A DNA stretch of 64,000 nucleotides from Paenibacillus sp. MBLB1832 (lineage in GTDB: Bacteria > Bacillota > Bacilli > Paenibacillales > NBRC-103111). The position numbers were made by a program, and so were the translations under genes. Below are positions 61,099-64,000 of this stretch, in pieces. The notes under the pieces were generated by a model. That model was not told the origin of the DNA. It saw only the letters and a list, made by a program, of their open reading frames with translations, and searched no databases. How positions within the stretch are numbered: the stretch's first letter is position 1; each line of letters begins with the position of its first letter. The stretch is taken from the NCBI RefSeq assembly GCF_032271945.1, contig NZ_CP130319.1, positions 699,001 to 763,000 on the forward strand, given 5' to 3'.

Positions 61099-61424
61099 GT
61101 ACTTATATGTTAGTCGACCGGACTTCCGATTGGTTCTATGACGAAGATGTTGAACTGGATCCATATCTTTGTTCTATTCAAATACTTAAATCCTTATCTA
61201 CACGCCAAGTTCAGGGGATAAAATATAATAGGGTTCAGATGGTTCGTTCTTTGTTAAATAGAGGCTCTCAAGAAGCCCTAGACTCACTAGATGCAGCACT
61301 TGTTATACTTTCAAGCAGAAACTTAGTTGACATAATTGCAAAAGAAAATCTTAGTTCAGTCATAACTATTACTGAAAAAGGACTAGCAGCTTTGCAATCG
61401 TTTTTGGAGGAATATAAAAAATGA
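61095..61424 (+). CDS. Cargo gene 3: small middle-component-like protein
   Basis: A 109-residue protein from TTG 61095 (ATG 61107 possible), with VQMVRSLLNRGSQEALDSLD and VITITEKGLAALQSFLEEYK, the latter like the wing end of a winged-helix domain. Small wHTH-like middle components couple the other proteins to the ATPase in ABC-three-component systems. It overlaps gene 2 and the ATPase gene by four bases each. Confidence 0.68.
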   Translation: MSTYMLVDRTSDWFYDEDVELDPYLCSIQILKSLSTRQVQGIKYNRVQMVRSLLNRGSQEALDSLDAALVILSSRNLVDIIAKENLSSVITITEKGLAALQSFLEEYKK

Positions 61425-63291
61425 TTTTGAAAAAGCTTGTCGTACAAGGGAAGTTGGGCTTTAGTCTTCAATTTGGGAGAATAAATTATGTACTCGGCGA
61501 AAACGGTAATGGGAAAACTACATTAATAAAACTTATTCTTTACTCCCTTGGAACTTATATTGATTCATTTATTGATGAAATAGCAAAAAATAATCTCTCT
61601 AATCAAGTTGAACTTGATGTTGAATTAAAAAACGGTTATAGTTACAAATTTATTAGAAAATTGCCTCACTCTGAGTCTATATTAATTATCCCAATGGATA
61701 TCAATGGTCAACTAGTTGAGGAAAATGTTGAAATAAAAAACCTTGAGGAGTTTTCAGATTTTTTACTAACAAATGAAGGATATGGTAGGCAGGAAATTGC
61801 ATACGGAAATAATCACAAAGCAAATATGCGATACTACTTTATGTTAAGAGCTGTGACAGCCGATCAAGATACTCCTGCATATAAATTATTAGCAGATTTG
61901 GGTGGTAATAATAAAAGTTATATTAATAATCAAAATTTGATCAAAAAGGCAATTATTGAAGCACTCTTAGGTAAAGAGAACTCTGAGGTACAGAAAGCAA
62001 GATTAAAATTACAGGCATTACTAAAGGAACGAAGTATTGTCATTTCAAAAATCCAAGTCGTTGATGAAGTAAATGATACTAATTTAGAAAAAAAAGAAGA
62101 GTACAATGAGCTTATTAAATTAAAAAAAACAAACAAAGGATCATTGATAAGCTTAATGATATTAGATTCGAGAAAGATAACCTTAAGATTGAAAATGTTA
62201 AATCTATTACAAAATTGGAGTCAATAAACTCCAAGAAGATTGATAAAAACTTACTCGATAATCAAGAACAACTTTCAGTTATAAGAGAAGATATTCGTGA
62301 ACTTATCCTTCAAAGGGATGACATTTCCAATATAAGTATGACAATAGAAAATGAGATCAATAAGCTTAAACAAATGATAGTAGCTAGACAAATAATAACG
62401 CTCATACCAGTGGAAAGGTGTCCCATTTGCTTAGGTAAAATTTATATAGACAGTGCATCATCTGATAATTGCTCATACTGTAATAATGAAATTGATACAA
62501 CGGACTTTGAAAGGATCTCACAGTATAAAAGAATGCTTGAGGAATCTTTATATGAAGCTAATAGGGTAAAGGAAGAGCTAGTGCAACAAATCAAAGAATC
62601 AGAAGGTAAGAAGAAAATTATTGAAAAAAGAATAGATAATCTCATGGGAAAATTCGTTAAAGACCAAAAAGCTCTGAACACACCAATGGAGAGTATAGTT
62701 AACTCCATAAAAAACAGGGTTGAATCCTTAACGAAAGACGAATACCTTTTAGAAACACAATTGAGTTTTCTGATAACAAAAGAAGAACTTAAATTACAAA
62801 AAAAACAACTTGAATTTGATATTGATGCTTTGAAAGAAGAACTTGGAGCACTTGAGAAACATGTTATTCAAACAGATGGATTTAAACAGGATAAATGGAA
62901 AAGTATTTACTCTGATGAATTAAATTACATCTTTGATAGCAAAATGAACGTGAGCTTTGATAATGAATTTACTCCAGTTATTGATCAAGTTAACATTAGA
63001 AATATTTCTTCTGCGAGCTTAAAAGTAGCAGCACGATTATCATATATCACATCATTGTTCCATTGCCAAAACGTGCAGAATATTAATCACCTAGGATTTA
63101 TTTTATTAGATTCTCCAAAAGATAAGGATCTCGATTTGGATAAGTATGAGAGGTTTCTGGAGCTGATTGAAAGAAGTGAAGTAGGTCAAGTAATCCTCAC
63201 TGGAAGTATTTCAGATATAGACCTCTACAATGGCGAAAATGTTATATTGTTGTTAAATGACGAGCACAAACTTCTGAAAGAATTAAAGTGA
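61421..63291 (+). pseudogene. Cargo gene 4: SMC/Rad50-like ATPase, split by a -1 frameshift
   Basis: Two frames make one protein of about 622 residues. Part 1 (61421-62227) has Walker A YVLGENGNGKTTLIKLIL and the start of a coiled coil. Part 2, in the -1 frame (ORF from 62215, readable from 62110), has the coiled coil, a zinc hook-like CPICLGKI ... CSYCNNEI at the coil tip, the signature-like ISSASLKVAARLSY and Walker B FILLDSPKDKDLD. The frames meet at A8 (62122-62129): TTA AAA AAA AC. One missing A or ribosomal/transcriptional slippage would restore it. I would group it with DUF3732-type ATPases. Confidence 0.8.
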
Positions 63292-63360
63292 TTTTTAGAT
63301 TCCTTCATCATTCAAATGACGTGGGATCTAAAAACAATATTTTGTAAATACATTTTAATA

Positions 63361-63395
63361 AAAGCCAGCAAACCATTTGAGTTTGCTGGCTTCTT
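63361..63395 (+). terminator. Terminator of the cargo operon
   Basis: AAGCCAGCAAAC pairs with GTTTGCTGGCTT over 12 bp, followed by CTT. It stops three bases before the right-end repeat. Confidence 0.9.
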
Positions 63396-63397
63396 GC

Positions 63398-63424
63398 ACT
63401 TCAAAACTTATTTGTCACCCAACA
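63398..63424 (-). repeat. Transposon right end: single inverted TnsB-site-like repeat
   Basis: ACTTCAAAACTTATTTGTCA followed by CCCAACA is the inverse of the left-end start (TGTCGGGTGACAAATAAG) with one mismatch in the terminal bases. I see no second copy within the preceding 100 bp, so the right end is unusually short. Confidence 0.82.
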
Positions 63425-63440
63425 TTTCACGTATCGTAGT

Positions 63441-63510
63441 TGTTATTGGGTGACAAATAAGTTTTGAAGTGACAAATAAAGTTTTGAAGTGACAAATAAA
63501 GTTCTGAAGT
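63441..63510 (+). repeat. Left end of a second Tn7-like element
   Basis: TGTTATTGGG at 63441 precedes three 20-bp repeats (63451, 63471, 63491) in the same orientation as the first element's left end. The following bases (AACCCATTTGTCGAT) match the first element's flank (AGCCCATTTGGCGAG), so this is a true left end that continues inward. Confidence 0.82.
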
Positions 63511-63578
63511 ATTGAAACTAACTAACCCATTTGTCGATCTTTCGTGTCCTCCTTGCTGCGTGAATACTCCGGAGCAAA

Positions 63579-63653
63579 TTGAGCCATCGTTCCGGTGAGT
63601 GAGAGCCATCCCTCCGTCATTTTTGAGCCACCCTTCCGGCTGGTGAGAGCCAC
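63579..63653 (+). repeat. Two direct repeats at an IS21-family left end
   Basis: TTGAGCCATCGTTCCGGTGA...GAGAGCCA (63579-63608) and TTGAGCCACCCTTCCGGCTG...GAGAGCCA (63624-63652) are related direct repeats about 44 bp apart. IS21-like elements carry such internal repeats for transposase binding ahead of istA. Confidence 0.65.
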
Positions 63654-63729
63654 CACAATATCCTCCTGCTAGAATGACTCTATGCGTTGTCGAAAGACTA
63701 ACGCAAATCATTCGTGAGGAGGTCATACA

Positions 63730-64000
63730 ATGACCCAATATCGTGAAATCCTGCGGCTTCATAGTCAAGGGATCAGTCAGCGTAACATCGCTGTCAGTTG
63801 CGCCTGCTCTCGCAACACCGTTTCCAAAATCATTCAACGAGCAGAAGAACTTCGAATATCGTGGCCGTTACAGAAAAATCTGTCGGATGGCGAGCTTCGT
63901 CAGCGCCTGTTTGCCGAAGTCGAAAAGCAACCCACTCGTAAGCACCCGGACTACGAATACATTCACAGGGAGATGGCCAAGAGCGGCGTAACACTCAGCT
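63730..64000 (+). CDS. istA: IS21 family transposase IstA, N-terminal part
   Basis: From ATG 63730 (GAGGAGG nine bases upstream) the frame is open to the window end. It encodes an HTH, YREILRLHSQGISQRNIAVS followed by CSRNTVSKIIQRAEEL, then a region up to HPDYEYIHREMAKSGVTLS, the usual start of IstA before its DDE core. The GC content is host-like or higher, unlike the adjoining transposon. The gene runs off the window. Confidence 0.9.
   Translation, partial: MTQYREILRLHSQGISQRNIAVSCACSRNTVSKIIQRAEELRISWPLQKNLSDGELRQRLFAEVEKQPTRKHPDYEYIHREMAKSGVTLS

Larger units (their letters stand above)
50497..63424 (+). mobile_element. Tn7-like transposon with two TniQ proteins and an ATPase cargo cassette
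   Basis: The left end begins TGTCGGGTGACAAATAAG at 50497; the right end finishes with the inverted CTTATTTGTCACCCAACA at 63424, giving TGT/ACA termini as in Tn7. Contents: tnsA (frameshifted), tnsB, tnsC, tniQ, a TnsB C-terminal-like protein, an XRE regulator, tnsD-like tniQ and a four-gene cargo operon. The element is AT-rich against the host. The five bases flanking left (GTATG) and right (TTTCA) do not match, so no target-site duplication is seen. Confidence 0.9.

Noticed and set aside
63427..63837. Minus-strand 136-codon frame across the second left end and the start of istA
   Set aside because: It runs through TnsB-site repeats and IS21 regulatory repeats, so it is not a gene.

Overview
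The window looks like a chromosomal segment of a spore-forming low-GC Gram-positive, most likely Paenibacillus or a close relative. The evidence is a GerA/GerB/GerC-type germinant receptor operon, a YyaC-type sporulation protein, a YjcZ-like small protein, a c-di-AMP (ydaO/yuaA) riboswitch in front of an NlpC/P60 cell-wall hydrolase, a GH4 alpha-galactosidase, the lutABC lactate operon, several AraC regulators and strong AGGAGG ribosome-binding sites. This is inference from gene content; no database search was possible.

Layout. 1-5.7 kb: a Fur-box promoter, a DUF1450 gene, ferritin, a GyrI-like gene, an AIM24-like gene, four tRNA genes (Gly, Arg, Pro, Gly) and the riboswitch-controlled hydrolase. 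5.8-16 kb: YyaC, an ABC exporter with an in-frame 12-residue repeat, a HAD phosphatase, topoisomerase III, a Cache-HAMP-GGDEF cyclase and small enzymes. 16-26 kb: AraC/alpha-galactosidase divergon, cupredoxin, a deletion scar joining two truncated divergent genes (HPP and LysR), DedA, a thioredoxin-like protein, MBL hydrolase, and an intact Gfo/Idh/MocA oxidoreductase next to a decayed one. 26-36.5 kb: lutABC plus its GntR regulator, the germination operon, a PAS-GGDEF cyclase behind a c-di-GMP-I riboswitch, and an aldo/keto reductase broken by one nonsense codon. 36.8-40.5 kb: a fused acetyltransferase, an AraC regulator and a PfkB sugar kinase. 40.9-47.5 kb: a Tad/Flp-type pilus operon with two tiny tandem membrane peptides. 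47.5-50.4 kb: M24 peptidase, a ClpP paralogue and an ArsR-type regulator.

50.5-63.4 kb is an AT-rich Tn7-like transposon. It starts with five exact-period 20-bp repeats, then tnsA (frameshifted), tnsB, tnsC, a short TniQ, a small protein resembling the C-terminal domain of TnsB on its own, an XRE regulator, a long TnsD/TniQ behind a terminator-like hairpin, and a cargo operon. The cargo is a four-gene, ATPase-centred cassette: a one-TM peptide, a soluble protein sharing the motif IVLGDLxGRD with it, a small middle protein, and an SMC/Rad50-like ATPase split by a -1 frameshift at an A8 run. Its organisation resembles ABC-three-component type conflict systems. I see no CRISPR array, cas gene or tnsE. 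Only 16 bp beyond its right end lies the left end of a second related element in the same orientation, interrupted by an IS21-family insertion that runs off the window.

The transposon and its cargo are the most likely site of an undescribed system. The two frameshifts there are each explained by one missing A in a poly-A run, so sequencing error has to be excluded before calling them real.
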